DNA from: Adiantum capillus-veneris | Taxonomy: Eukaryota; Streptophyta; Polypodiopsida; Polypodiales; Pteridaceae | DNA: 64,000 bases | Reading direction: 5' to 3' | Assembly (NCBI GenBank): GCA_014529385.2 | Contig: CM043956.1 | Location: forward strand, 90,782,721 to 90,846,720 | Part shown: piece after piece, positions 1-12,898 of the stretch | How the letters are laid out: each line of letters begins with the position of its first letter | Numbering within the stretch: the stretch's first letter is position 1 | The notes under the pieces: model-generated | The model's input: the letters and a program-made list of their open reading frames with translations, nothing else | Told to the model about the DNA's origin: nothing | The model's database searches: none | Program-made: the position numbers and the translations under genes

Positions 1-10
1 TAGATCCTAC

Positions 11-2141
11 TTGCTGCCAAAACCTTTTGTAATTCTCACTGCAGAAAATTTGTTTCCTTGGGTGTCATCTCAAATGAATCTTAGCACTAGGATCTCGAAG
101 TGGATTATGGAGTTGCAAGAGTTTCAATACTCTTTCAAGTTAGAGGATAGTGTGCGTGCACAATTGGCGGGGATTCTCACTTATAAGGTACATGAGAAGG
201 AAATTAAGGTGCCTGAAGTAAAGACCCTACCATTGCCACCACCTAAAAGTATTCCTAATGCTTTTACCTTGTTCTTTGATGGAGCTTTTCGACGAGTCAC
301 AGGAAAAGCAGGGGGAGGGCTAGTATTGCTCAACCCAAGTGGAGAGGTGGTCATGAAAGAGAAGGTCAATCTACCAGGTTCAACTAGCAACAATGAAGCA
401 GAATACGACACACTACTTCATGGTTTAAAGATATGCATTGGCCAAGGTATATATCGTCTCATGGTAAAAGGGGATGCACTTCTCATTGTGAAGCAAATTT
501 TAGGCATTTGGGCATGCAAGAATGAAAGCCTAAGGACAAAAGTTCATGCCATTTGTAGATTGTTTAATCAATTTTGAAGAAGTGCAACTATATCATATTC
601 CTAGGAAACAGAATGAAGATGCCGATTTACTTGCACAACAAGCAGTTACATGTGTTGAGAAAGAAGCGCAGGTCATCAAGGTGGCAGCAACTGTCAAGCA
701 ATCGAGATACCAGGGATTGGAGTCATTGACTCCCATTATTAGCTACATTTTGGAGGGTGAGTTTCCACAAGACTTCACGAAGGCTCAGAAGAGGAGACTC
801 ATGAAACAGGCAAGCGCGTATCTCTTTCTAGAAGGATCCCTCTATCAAAGAGGGAAGGATCAAGTGTACAGAAGAGTACCAACTATTGAGGAAATCCCAG
901 CCATTCTAAAAGGTTTGCATGAGGAAGCGTGTGGTGGTCATTTTGTACAGGAACTCACTGCAAAAAAGATTTTGCTTGCCGGATATGTTTGGCCAAGCTT
1001 GCACATTGATGTTCAACATTGGTGTAAAAGCTGTCACAATTGTTAGATTAATGGAAACAAGCGTCTATTACATGGTCCACGTCAGTTAGTCCTTGCAAAT
1101 GGTCCATTTGAAAAATGGGGCATTGATGCTATGGGTCCATTGCCTAGGACTGAAAATGGAAAATCGTATATCTTGGTGGCCATAGACTACATGACGAGAT
1201 GGGTAGAAGCTCAAAGTGTGGCAAGAGTAAATGAGAGGACAGTGAGCAAATTTGTCTACACTCACATTTGTTGTAGATTTGGCACACCTTTGGAGATTGT
1301 TTCTGATAATGGTCCAAGGTTTAGAAAGGGCTTGCTCACAGAAGTCTGTGAAGAACTTCACATTCTATATCGTCATAGTACACCCTACTATCCCCAATCC
1401 AATGGTCTGGTAGAAAATGCTAATGGTGTCATTGCAGGCATCATTAGAAAGATGGTGAGAAACAAGACAAAGTTGTGGGATGACTTCTTGGATGGTGCCT
1501 TGTGGGCGTATCGAACCACATATAGGGAAGCCATGGAGTTCACACCATTTCACTTGGTCTATGGTCAAGAGGCTTTACAACCAATTCAGCTCAACATCCC
1601 AACAATACGACTTCATGGCAAAGCAAAACAAGATGATCAAGAAGCATGGATGGATCGACTTCTTACCTTAGCTGAGCTTGAGTGGAAAAGAGAAGTAGCA
1701 TACGAGTGCTACAAGAGGAAAGCTACGCAGACGAAGGAGAAGCTTGACAAGAAACTAAAGGACAAAGGCATCAATGAAGGAGATCTTGTGCTAAGGTATG
1801 ACAATCGACTCGATAATTGTTTTGATGCCAAATTTGAAACTAGATGACAGGGGCCATACGTAGTTAAGAAGGATTTCAATTCAAGTTACTATCAACTTAT
1901 GGACTTGAATGGGAAAGAGCACTCTAGGAAGGTAAATGGTTATCGCTTGAAGCCCTATTTGAGTCGCCTTCTACCAAAGGATCTACCAAAGATCTATCAA
2001 AGGGCAGTTGTCTCATGTAAGTATTGTTACATGAAGCATGAGTGTAACTCCAGCCAAAATTCTGAGGGGCCAAACAATGAAGACCTCATCAAGGACTCTG
2101 AAGCACTCTCTTTGAAAAAGATGCTCTATGATGGTACATGA
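11..2141 (+). pseudogene. pol 3' part: RT end, RNase H, integrase (element A)
   Basis: In order, the translation shows the RT-RNase H junction (LTAENLFPW), RNase H with FFDGAFRR, NNEAEY and VKGDALL, an HHCC zinc-binding module (HEEACGGH then CKSCHNC), and an integrase core with D in VAIDYMTRW, D in SDNGP and E in VENANG. The last two are separated by exactly 35 residues, as in the D,D-35-E family. A GPY-like module (QGPYVV) follows. Integrase would insert the cDNA in the nucleus; RNase H removes the RNA strand during reverse transcription. The frame is broken by one extra T near 573, a TAG at 1044 (CAG in element C) and a TGA at 1845 (TGG in element C). The copy is therefore dead, although it lacks the TAA that breaks RNase H in C. 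Confidence 0.92.
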
Positions 2142-2156
2142 ATATACCATCATCCT

Positions 2157-2169
2157 GAGGGAGGGCTAA
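2157..2169 (+). promoter_or_regulatory. polypurine tract (element A)
   Basis: The purine-rich run GAGGGAGGGCTAA lies directly before the TG that opens the LTR. The same arrangement occurs in element C at 61939-61950. It would prime plus-strand DNA synthesis. Confidence 0.8.
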
Positions 2170-4770
2170 TGATAGCCGTTTTTCGGCTTTCCATAATTGC
2201 CATAGTAAGCTACCTCACCCTATCAAATCACTCAAAAATTTTGGTTGTCCCTAGCATTTCACTGTACATAGGCGTGTGTGAGTTAGGGGACTTTTTCCAT
2301 ATCTTCTTAAAAACCCTCAATTAGCTAGTCACTGGGTTAGTTGAGCCAAAAAAAATAAAAAAATAAAAAATATAAGTATATTATGGCCCATTTGTGTGTA
2401 AATATTTCATTGTATATAGGGCCTAAATAAAAGGATTTTTCATAATTATTTTGGCATTTATTTAAATATTTCTATTTATGGTGTGTTATTTATGCTATGT
2501 ACATTGACTCACCATTACCATATTTTTTCTTACCATTTTTCATACTCTTTATTCCATATAAAAATAATTTCATGCAAGCTTCTCTTATTTTTTGTGAAAC
2601 TCCATCCCAACAAAAATCCAAAAAAACTAGTTCTATTTATGTGTATATTTTATCACTATTGTGATTTTTTCCTTCCTACATCTATTCTCTATTACTCTCA
2701 TAAATTAGACCACAAAAAATATTCATCTTTTTATGGTAGACTTATAATGAGAGAGATTTATTTTGACCCCTTTATATTTTTTCCACCTATATTATTTATA
2801 TTTGACATGTACATATTTTTTTAGACCCCTCAATATTTGATTTTCTTAGTTGTATTATTCACTTATATCACGATCTCAACAATATTTTCAATTATAGACC
2901 TACCAAATAAGGTCAAGGGTATGTGGCATGCATGCATGCACCATGGGGAGCTCACTCTTGGAGGTATTCAAAAGAATCATCCAAAGAAGGACCTCACAAG
3001 GACCTTGTGCAGTGGAAAAAACAGTCGATTTTGTTGAATTTTTAAAGATCACATGCTCCACGAATTTGAAAAGGTGATACAAACAAAAGTTGTAGCTCGT
3101 GAGCTGAACTTTCACCTCAAATGTTTTCATATTTTTTTGAGCTACGAGCTATGAGCTATGATTTTATTGGTGGACCCCAGTTTGCCCATGCTATGCAGCC
3201 ACACTCCCTCTTCCACTTTATCATTTTCCTCTTTCACACACACTCCTCCCTCTCCTTTCCACTCCCAAACCTGCAACTCCCATGTCCTAATTCACCCTCT
3301 TCACCATTGCCACATCTTTCACACCTCCATAGCCTTCATCCTCCATTTCTACACCCTATGTGTCCCCCTTTCTCTCTACATATATGTCCATATTATCATA
3401 CTCTCTTCAGCTTTGTAAAGAACTTCAAAAAATCAGCAAAAATCCAAGGATAACCTCTGCAAATGAAGGCTTTTATCATGAATTTTCCAAGGTTTGAAAT
3501 AACATAGCTTCATCGACACGCGCTGCTTCGCCATGCTGACTGCTTCTTCTTCCGGTGATGTAAAGAGGTGAATGTCAACTTCTCCAAAGCTTCAACCTCT
3601 CTTTACAAGCTCATCCCTTCTCTAACTTTTCTCATCATATATCTCACCATTTGGTGAATGATTTTGTAAATATTTTTTAGTGATAATTACTAACTACTAA
3701 CCACTAACCTTATTGTAAAATACACCCTCTACTAGAGTAGGAACTCCCAAATTATTCACTCAATCCTCTCTCCTTTCATCCTCAATAATTCTCTTCCCTT
3801 GAGCCCACATCCATGTGACTCAAAGGACAAGAGAGACCCACCCTCATTAAAAATAAATAAAAATATCCATAATCTTTTATTCTTTCAAATAAACTTGATT
3901 AGGCCTAATCCAAATTAGGGCTTCTAAAACCTATAAATAGAGCCCTTGTCTCCCTTGTAAATCATCCCGTGATCACACTACACCACACCATTCTCAACAC
4001 ATAGCACACCACTCTTCAAGCCTAGTTGTGTAGAGTGTGTGCATTATGAGTGCTCTATTCCATAACTACACATAGGTGCATGGAGAAGCTTGAAGTTAGT
4101 TATGCCATCTAGAGGAGTGGATTGATACTATACTCTGCAATCACACTTGTAGCCTACTCTTGTCCATAAATAAGATTCATAGTTTTGGGTGCAATTGTAT
4201 ATTGCAACTACGACTCTTCTCTCCAAATTGACTTGATAAGTTGGCTCATCAGGTGGTTGAAGGTATATTGTCCTCGAAGTTTGTTGTGCCATTTCGTGCT
4301 TGGTGGTTTGAGGGCTTGTTGAATTGTTTGCCAAAACTTTCAATTGTAAGAGGGTGCTCGGTGAGAGGGCTCCCGTGACCCTAAGACAATTTGTGTATTG
4401 GCAACAAGGTCAAGTTTTGTGTTGTCTCTCTATTTCTCATCAAGCTTTGTGTGCATCTAGTCTTTAAGGCTAAGAATGAGTTGCTCAAGTTGATTTGTGC
4501 GCTTTACCTTTCTCTGGCGTGGTGAATGTTTGTGTTTGGTGTGTGTGGCTATCTTGCATTCCCCTCTCTTTGTGCATTTGAGTACAAGGAGATATCACGT
4601 GCGTCCTAGTTCGCATCTACAACTAGGTGGTGCCCCTTTTCTTGTTTGGTTTCTAGCTGTGGGTTGTTGTTGTCTCTGATTGTGCTTGCCACAACCCCAT
4701 TTGAGCAGCACGGGAACCTCGAAGGGTGTTTAGAGGCCGCTCTTCTTGTTGCCCGTCCCAGACCGCCTCA
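2170..4770 (+). repeat. 3' LTR of element A (2,601 bp)
   Basis: The LTR begins TGATAGCCG and ends GACCGCCTCA, matching both ends of the 5' LTR of element C (2,612 bp). Shared landmarks inside are the ACTGTACATAGGCGTGTGTG block near the start, the TATA box region, and the GAGCAGCACGGGA block near the end. The middle has diverged considerably from C, so A and C are different subfamilies or old copies. Short ORFs in it are not conserved and are not taken as genes. Confidence 0.92.
3932..3940 (+). promoter_or_regulatory. LTR TATA box (element A)
   Basis: TATAAATAG occurs in the same context (CTTCTAAAACC before it) in all three LTRs of this family (also 55242 and 63739). It is the likely core promoter for the retroelement RNA; transcription would start about 30 bases downstream. 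Confidence 0.7.
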
Positions 4771-5877
4771 ACAACGCTTAAATACCATTTCCAAGAATAG
4801 TAAATGATGTTTCTCAACTGAATATACAGTGAAATCATCCATGAATATGGCAAGGAATCGATGAAGAAACTCATTGAATATCTCCATCATTCACCCCTAG
4901 AATGTGGCTGGTGCATTGTATAGGCCAAATGGCATTACCAGATACATAAATGATCCCCACTCTTTAATGAAAGCGGTCTTCCCTCGATCTTCAGGAGCAA
5001 TTTGTAACTGGTTGTAGCCACTGTATCAATCCATAAAACTATACATCTCATACCTTGTAATCTCATCAAGCAACATATCTGTGAAGGGTAATGGAAATGG
5101 ATCCTTGATGGTTTGATCATTGAGTTTCCTATAATCTACACATACTCTCAACTTCCCATTCTTCTTGGGAACAACTACAATAGGAAACAACCAATCGCTA
5201 CTGGCTACTTCAATGATAAACCCAGCTTTAAGAAGGTTGTCAATCTCTTCCTTGACCTTCTTAGCATATTTGGGATTCATTCGGTACCACTGCAGTCTCA
5301 CTGGCCTGGCATCTGGCTTCAGTGGTATCCTGTGCTGGTAGACCTCTGGATCCACCCCTTTCAGATCAGTGTGTTCCCAGGCAAAGACATCTTTGTAATG
5401 CTGGAACATTTTGCGTGCTTTCTCCTTCATTGTAGGGTTGAGATGTTTGTTAACTTTGATCATTCTGGGGTTATCTTCAGAGCCTAGATTCCATTCCTTG
5501 ATCTCTTGGTCATCTGGGAGTAACCAGTTAGGCCTACCACCTTTGCTCTTGGTTGACTCTTCAGCGTAATTCCAAGACGACCCTTTGAGTTCCAAATCAC
5601 TATTCGGATTTATTGTGTCCTCCCCAGAATGTGCTGGCTCATCTGGCATGCTGGATTCAATTGATCCTTCTGGCCTTCCAGTAAACTGAACTAAACGTTC
5701 TTCTGAATTGGGTTTAGTAAACTGGTCTGGAAATTGCTTCTTTTGTTTGTCAGCCTGCTCCTTGTTCAATAGAACTGCATTAAGATCGATTTCTGCTAAA
5801 GGAAAAATATTTAGAGCTACTAACATCCTTTCAATCTTCTTGATCTTATACTTCTGGCATATTTCTTTACGTCTCAA
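4771..5877 (-). pseudogene. reverse transcriptase, N-terminal and catalytic part (element E)
   Basis: The minus-strand translation carries the Ty3-type RT opening (VFAWEHTDLKG, then the HRIPLKPDARPVR and YRMNPKYAKKVK segments), the LFPIVVVPKKNGKLRVCVDYRKLN block, and the catalytic FMDDFTVYS motif at 4831-4845. RT would copy the element RNA into DNA. The frame is open from 5877 to 5026. Further left it continues in the same frame with stops at the usual GYSGYNQ position and after NAPATF, but with no frameshift. It is truncated by the insertion of element A. The segment style resembles the Tat/Ogre-like side of plant gypsy elements, but this lineage call is only a guess. Confidence 0.88.
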
Positions 5878-5934
5878 CTCTTTTCTCCAGCTTCTAGTGT
5901 TGTTAGTATGAATCTGGATTCTGTCGTTGGCCCC

Positions 5935-6306
5935 TTATAGAGTCAAAGTTTGATTAGCATAGTCGTGAACAACCTGTCCTAGTAGCATTCCATATGCTCC
6001 TTGCATATCAAGAACTGAAAAACTAGCCTTGAACTTTTCCTTGCCCACTTGTATCGGAATATTCTCGATCATACCAGTAGCTTGCACTACTCGATGATCT
6101 GCCATCCTCACTTTGAAAGGTGCTGGCTTCAGGTTTGTGATGCCCATCCTCTGTTGAAGATGTACTCCCATGATGTTTACTCCTGCTCCTCCATCCAGAA
6201 TGACACTCGAAAGTGGCTCCCATTGTTTCCGAACTTTGTAATCTACTTGTATTAGCGGCACTTCATCATCTCTGACAGCCATCAAGTCAACTGTCCTAAC
6301 CTCCAT
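5935..6306 (-). pseudogene. retropepsin-like aspartic protease (element E)
   Basis: The 123-codon segment contains VILDGGAGVNIMG, the position of the D-[ST]-G-A active site of retropepsins with Gly in place of Ser/Thr. It is followed by the flap region and a MLLGQVV segment where ILGRPW is common. It lies in the same frame as the RT segment and is separated from it by a TAA and about 57 bases. The protease would cut the gag-pol polyprotein. D-G-G in place of D-[ST]-G is also seen in element C, so it may be normal here. Confidence 0.8.
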
Positions 6307-6639
6307 CTCAGCCTTCCTTCACTATCTGATGAATTTCGCTGCTTCAGGCAAAGTTCTTCTAATGTCTTCCAACTCCACAGTGAGTTTCTGGATTCTATCA
6401 CAGATTTTGACATGAATTTCCTCTTTCACATGGTCAGAGTTGTTGTCGGAGCTTGAAGAACTGGTAATATCTTCACAATGTCATTCCTTCATTTTAGTGC
6501 TTTCAGCTCCTCTATCAGCTCCCAACTCTTCAATCAACCCATGTACTGTAGCCAACATGGTCTCTGGCTGCCGGGCTTTGATTGATCTGTCTCAGTATAT
6601 TGGGCTGGTATCTTTTGAATGACCTAAAGAAAATTTTAC

Positions 6640-7899
6640 CAGTGCACTCCCAAAAAGATCCACAACAAAAAAGTGTAAAAACCTGATCAAAATACCAAAA
6701 AAGAAGTTGTTTGCAAAAAACCGCAAAGCAGACACAAAATCTTGTTTTTGGCCTGCAAAAAGTGGGTCAAATCCAAAACGATTTGGGGAAGAGTATCACC
6801 ACACCCTCTATCACAACCTCGCCAAAGGTCATGCCAAAATCTTGCCAAACATGGAACACGATCCATGTACCTTTTGGGAATCTTTGAGCTAATATTTGAT
6901 AGGTAAAAAAGTGAAGATTTGAAGTACTTTCTCCTAACCACTATTATCAGAAGAGGTCAAAGGTGGGCCAAAAGGGCATAAAACAAATCCAAAGGAAAAC
7001 CACTGAAACAGACCCAAGAATTGACCTTTGGTTGACCTTAAAAAGTCCAAATACTATAAAAATCCTAAAGCTGACATGAGGGAGCCAAAGGAAAGTTGTG
7101 TGTTAAGTTTCAATTCAATCTAGCACTGAGGTGCATGGATCACGATCCATGTTCCTCTCACAGAAATTGATCCAAAACCTGCATCACAGCTAGGGAACAT
7201 CCCAAGGACTAGTGATCATTTCAAAACTAAATTAGGATCTCCAAATTCAAGCCAAAAGTCCAGAATTGTCAAGTATTTAGTGCAAGTGACAGAACTGACC
7301 TAATTCTAAAATCTAGGAATCCATTTTAAGAAATTCTAGTACCAAATGACCTACTAACTATGTCAGTTTGGTACCAAGAAAAGTCAGTTTGGCCTCCCAA
7401 CATGGATCGCAATCCATGTTCCTCTGAGTCGGCATAAGAGCAAAATTTGACCACAAAGAGAGGTAGTTCCCAGGAACCTGGTGGCTTTTTCAAATTTGAA
7501 ATTGGACCTGATTGTTGATGTGGTGAGTAAAATTGTGGAGTATTGAAAAACCTAGTTAAATTTTTTCGATTGAAAGCTCAACTAACAGGAACGGCTGTAA
7601 ACTCATAGCTGTGAAGCATTTTTTGACAGGTTGCAAATGCTAGAGAATATAACCCAACGAGTAAGACCAAAACAAGGAATTCAAATTAGCTAATGAGGTA
7701 ACCCGGTTTGGATTTTGCAATATCAATTCTTCATGTATTTTCGATCAGGAATATTGTACCAGAATAGGAATCCCACCATCATAGACCAAGTGAGAAATCA
7801 CTCAACTGAAGGTAGCATGAATCAAAGACCACTACATCCTTGAGAAGCCATTGTAGAGGAAATATTTTTTGACACTCGTCAGAAAGATCTTAACCCCTA
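6640..7899. repeat. palindrome-bearing degenerate repeat array, left block
   Basis: No gene is visible. The block carries three copies of the 20-bp palindrome family (consensus ACATGGATCGCGATCCATGT) at 6849, 7133 and 7400. Their starts are spaced 284 and 267 bases apart. A second landmark, CAAGAATTGACC or a close variant, follows the first two copies at +166 and +157. This suggests old tandem units of about 275 bp. All copies have the same flank orientation (CCCA to the left, CCTTT/CCTCT to the right). The block may be an LTR or untranslated part of the element that supplied the gag-like block to its right, but no LTR ends were found. Confidence 0.7.
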
Positions 7900-8193
7900 A
7901 TGACTGAGGAATCCATCAAGTTGAACCCTAAGGAAGTAACTTCCATGGGGGCAGGTCCTTCACAACCTGCATCTGACATAAAATTGTTATATTTGAAGTT
8001 TCAATTTGAAAATGTGCTCAAGGCAAAAATCTATAAGGATAGAATGGACCGCTACTATGTTAAGTTGGAAAAAAAGCCAAGCGAGTTCAAGGACCTTGTA
8101 GATGTGGATTATGAGGGAGACAAATACTTTGACAGAGAGGGAATAATGTACCTACTGGTTCACAACCCCTTTATTGTGGACAAATGGGGATGA
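7900..8193 (+). CDS. hypothetical protein, first ORF of block D
   Basis: This open frame of 97 codons begins MTEESIKLNPKE. It is hydrophilic with a short basic and aromatic stretch (KDRMDRYYVKLEKKP). I do not recognise the family. It lies upstream of a gag-like region in the same orientation and frame phase, and its remnants continue to the next ORF, so it is probably the N-terminal part of a retroelement protein. The ORF breaks off after FIVDKWG. Confidence 0.4.
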   Translation: MTEESIKLNPKEVTSMGAGPSQPASDIKLLYLKFQFENVLKAKIYKDRMDRYYVKLEKKPSEFKDLVDVDYEGDKYFDREGIMYLLVHNPFIVDKWG

Positions 8194-8334
8194 CTGGCAC
8201 CAAGGACAAGGTAGATGAAGAGCTAGCAGATGAGCCACCCAAAATGGACAAGCAAAACACGGTGCTCAAATGCACTAACGAGAAAGAGCGGTTTAATATA
8301 GACAACCCTTATATGGGGCTATATAAATTCAATA

Positions 8335-8778
8335 ATGGAGAAAAAACACTCTGTTAATAGATGTGATGAACCCCGCATCAAGGAACTGACTGACCACGAA
8401 AACTATACGTTTTTACTTACACACTGGGGAGAAGTATCCAGATGGGTCATAATGGATAAGTTTGGCCAAAAATACTTTCCTATGGACCGCAAGGAGCTAG
8501 AGAAATATACATATTTTGGGGGACCACTCCACCAATACTATGTAAATTCAGAAGAAGTTAAAACCATGACTACTCACAAGAGACAAAAAATTGGGAATGT
8601 AAGTCGAGTAAGAACCAGAGTGGAAGATTCTTTTGGACATCAACAATTCCCGAACATAGGACCTATGCGATCAACGGGGTCTAGGGCTTCTATGAACACA
8701 CAAAGGGGCAATGCAGCACCTGATTTGACTTATACAACTAGAATCCCTCCTACTAATACACGAGATCAAACAAAATGA
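8335..8778 (+). CDS. hypothetical protein, second ORF of block D
   Basis: This open frame of 147 codons is in the same phase as the preceding one. Its first half looks folded (THWGEVSRWVIMDKFGQKYF); its second half is low-complexity and rich in Arg, Thr and Pro. No known domain is recognised. The position directly before a gag capsid-like region fits the N-terminal extension of a plant retroelement gag. The methionine shown is internal; the real protein probably started earlier. Confidence 0.4.
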   Translation: MEKKHSVNRCDEPRIKELTDHENYTFLLTHWGEVSRWVIMDKFGQKYFPMDRKELEKYTYFGGPLHQYYVNSEEVKTMTTHKRQKIGNVSRVRTRVEDSFGHQQFPNIGPMRSTGSRASMNTQRGNAAPDLTYTTRIPPTNTRDQTK

Positions 8779-8910
8779 CTTGATGAACGTATGGCGGATA
8801 GGATACCAATTGTAGTGCCAAGGGGAGATTATGAACCTAGAGAGACCACACCAAGAGGACCACGGATGGTGAGGATGGTTGCGGAGTTCAGAGGCATGTG
8901 ACCATGCCAA

Positions 8911-9932
8911 GTGGCAAAGTGTGTACCCAAAAAGTATAGTGGATTGGAAAATCCGTATGCTCATGTTTTGATCTTCAAACAAGTGTTGAGGACGGAGCAA
9001 GTAACTGATTTCCATACTCAGTATGAAGGATTTGGGTTGACCCTAGAAGGAACAACTTTGACCTGGTTTCAACCTTTAAATAGCCTGGAATTCCCAAGTA
9101 TTGAGAAACTTCTCCGAGAATTTGCTAAGGAATTCTTGAAGAGAGGAATTAAGCATAATGTTGTCTCCCAACTCTATGCATTTAGACAAAAGGAAAGGAA
9201 AAGGTAAAGGAAGCTTCACTTCGATTTAAGCAATACAGAGAAATATGCTCTGCTATAGAACTACCTGAGGATGAGAGACTATCAGTCCTTTTCATAGAAG
9301 GATTGCAGAATGACACTCTCAAAAAGGACTTGCACTTAAAGGCATGTGTTACTTTTGAGCAAGTCACGAAAGAGGCATTGTATTTGGTAGACAATTGCAA
9401 GGCATATGGGGAGGTGATGGAGGACACAGACCAAGGAATGAGTAGCACCTCTTTAAACACTAGTGAGTCCACGATGAAACTAGGTGGGCAAAACCCAATT
9501 GTGCTGGACGTTGATCAAATGATAGAGAAAGTGATCAGAAGGATGAACCAAGGAAACAGGACGAACCTAAACACACAACAACAGCCCACCAAAAAATGTG
9601 ACACTTGTGGAGGAGATCATCCAACTCAGTGGTGCAACCTCCAACAGAGGCCAAGAGTAAGCATACCACATGTACTGAAGTGGTGTGCTATTGAACAAAA
9701 ATGGACAAACCATGAGACCCATGAATGTTTTTTTAACAGAAACTTTGATAGCAAAAGACAATACAAGCCACATGGAGGGCAACAGTTACCACCCTCTCCA
9801 AGATACCAAGTAGGACAAAATAGTGCAATCCAAGGGCAGGAAAAACCTCAACCTATGTTGGGCATCAACCTCCTTTACCCCAGGAATACAGGCCATGGTA
9901 AGGATTTCACAACCTATAGAAGCACCTTCTGA
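8911..9932 (+). pseudogene. gag capsid-like region with first zinc knuckle (block D)
   Basis: The segment matches the plan of the plant retrotransposon gag domain: GLTLEGTTLTWFQPL, then a region that reads as FAKEFLKRG and later RFKQYREI, ending in the ERLSVLFIEGLQND helix. It is followed by CDTCGGDHPTQWC (C-x2-C-x3-H-x4-C). A frameshift near 9205 moves the frame, so two open stretches (8911-9207 and 9303-9932) make up one original coding region. The gag protein would form the capsid and bind the RNA. No protease or RT follows it on this strand. Confidence 0.78.
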
Positions 9933-10014
9933 CCAGAGTATGCTCTAGGTAGTTCCATATTGAGAAGATTTAGACAATACCTATGAGAGAGGGTTTAACA
10001 GAAATGCATATGCT

Positions 10015-10447
10015 TTGGAGGCACAAATTTCATGGATGGTTTCTAAGGAGATGCCAAAATCAGCATACATAGCACAACCAACAAAAAACCATTACTTGGT
10101 TGATGAAAATATGCTTATGTTCATGGCAACCCAGAGCTACAAACCTAGGGGATATCCTCGTAGAACAGGACAACCGATGGGGCTCCACAAGCTTCTCCAC
10201 CACCATTAGGACCATGCTATGAATGTGGCGGCGGTGATTATTGGGCAAGAAGTTGTCCACACAAAGGAGAGCGTATCAAACTCTTTGGGTTCTATGAGGG
10301 ATGTACAAATGACCATCTCATTCCACATTGTCCAAAAAACACTGATAACAAAGGGAAAGCAACCATGAACAAAATCAAAATTGTGCCAAGCTCAAGTGGA
10401 TTAGAAATAGAACCAACCATTCCAATAAACGCAGTAACGAGAGCCTA
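10015..10447 (+). pseudogene. decayed gag C-terminal region with further zinc knuckles (block D)
   Basis: A short open stretch is followed by CYECGGGDYWARSC, a C-x2-C-x4-[H]-x4-C knuckle in which His is replaced by Tyr, then by GCTNDHLIPHC, which has C-x3-H-x4-C spacing. Together with the knuckle near 9600 this gives up to three Cys/His units, more than the one or two usual in gypsy gag. Stops and a frameshift show that it is not functional now. Confidence 0.6.
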
Positions 10448-10642
10448 AGCACATGACGACTATTAGAACCCCTAGGAAATCCTGGAAGGCAAAACAAGAC
10501 AAGATAAAATCCAAAAGAGAGAAAGAAAAATGGCTTTGAAAACCAAATTACTACAAACAGAGGAACAGTTGAGAATGGAAGGGACCTTAAGGAAAAGGGC
10601 GATGTTACAAAACCATTAGTAATACCATCGGGAGGATTTGTC

Positions 10643-12898
<2,256 letters not shown>

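Larger units (their letters stand above)
1..4770 (+). mobile_element. Ty3/gypsy LTR retrotransposon A, 3' part (same family as element C)
   Basis: The window opens inside the polyprotein of a Ty3/gypsy element and runs through RNase H, integrase, polypurine tract and a full 3' LTR. The protein and LTR closely resemble element C near the right end of the window, so both belong to one family. The 5' LTR, gag, protease and most of RT lie outside the window. The LTR ends in CA, and the next base starts an antisense RT fragment (element E), so A inserted into E. The target-site duplication cannot be checked because the 5' end is missing; the first candidate bases after the LTR are ACAAC. Confidence 0.93.
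4771..6640 (-). mobile_element. Ty3/gypsy fragment E (antisense), interrupted by element A
   Basis: On the minus strand this stretch reads, from right to left, a Ser-rich and Glu-rich linker (about 6310-6640), a retropepsin-like protease and the first part of a reverse transcriptase. The sequence stops abruptly at the outer edge of the LTR of element A, just past the RT catalytic motif. The rest of its pol should lie beyond the 5' LTR of A, left of the window. No LTR, primer site or gag of E can be recognised on its right side. Confidence 0.85.

Noticed and set aside
2483-3453. Plus-strand ORFs inside the LTR of element A
   Set aside because: AT- and CT-rich low-complexity frames, not conserved in the LTRs of element C.
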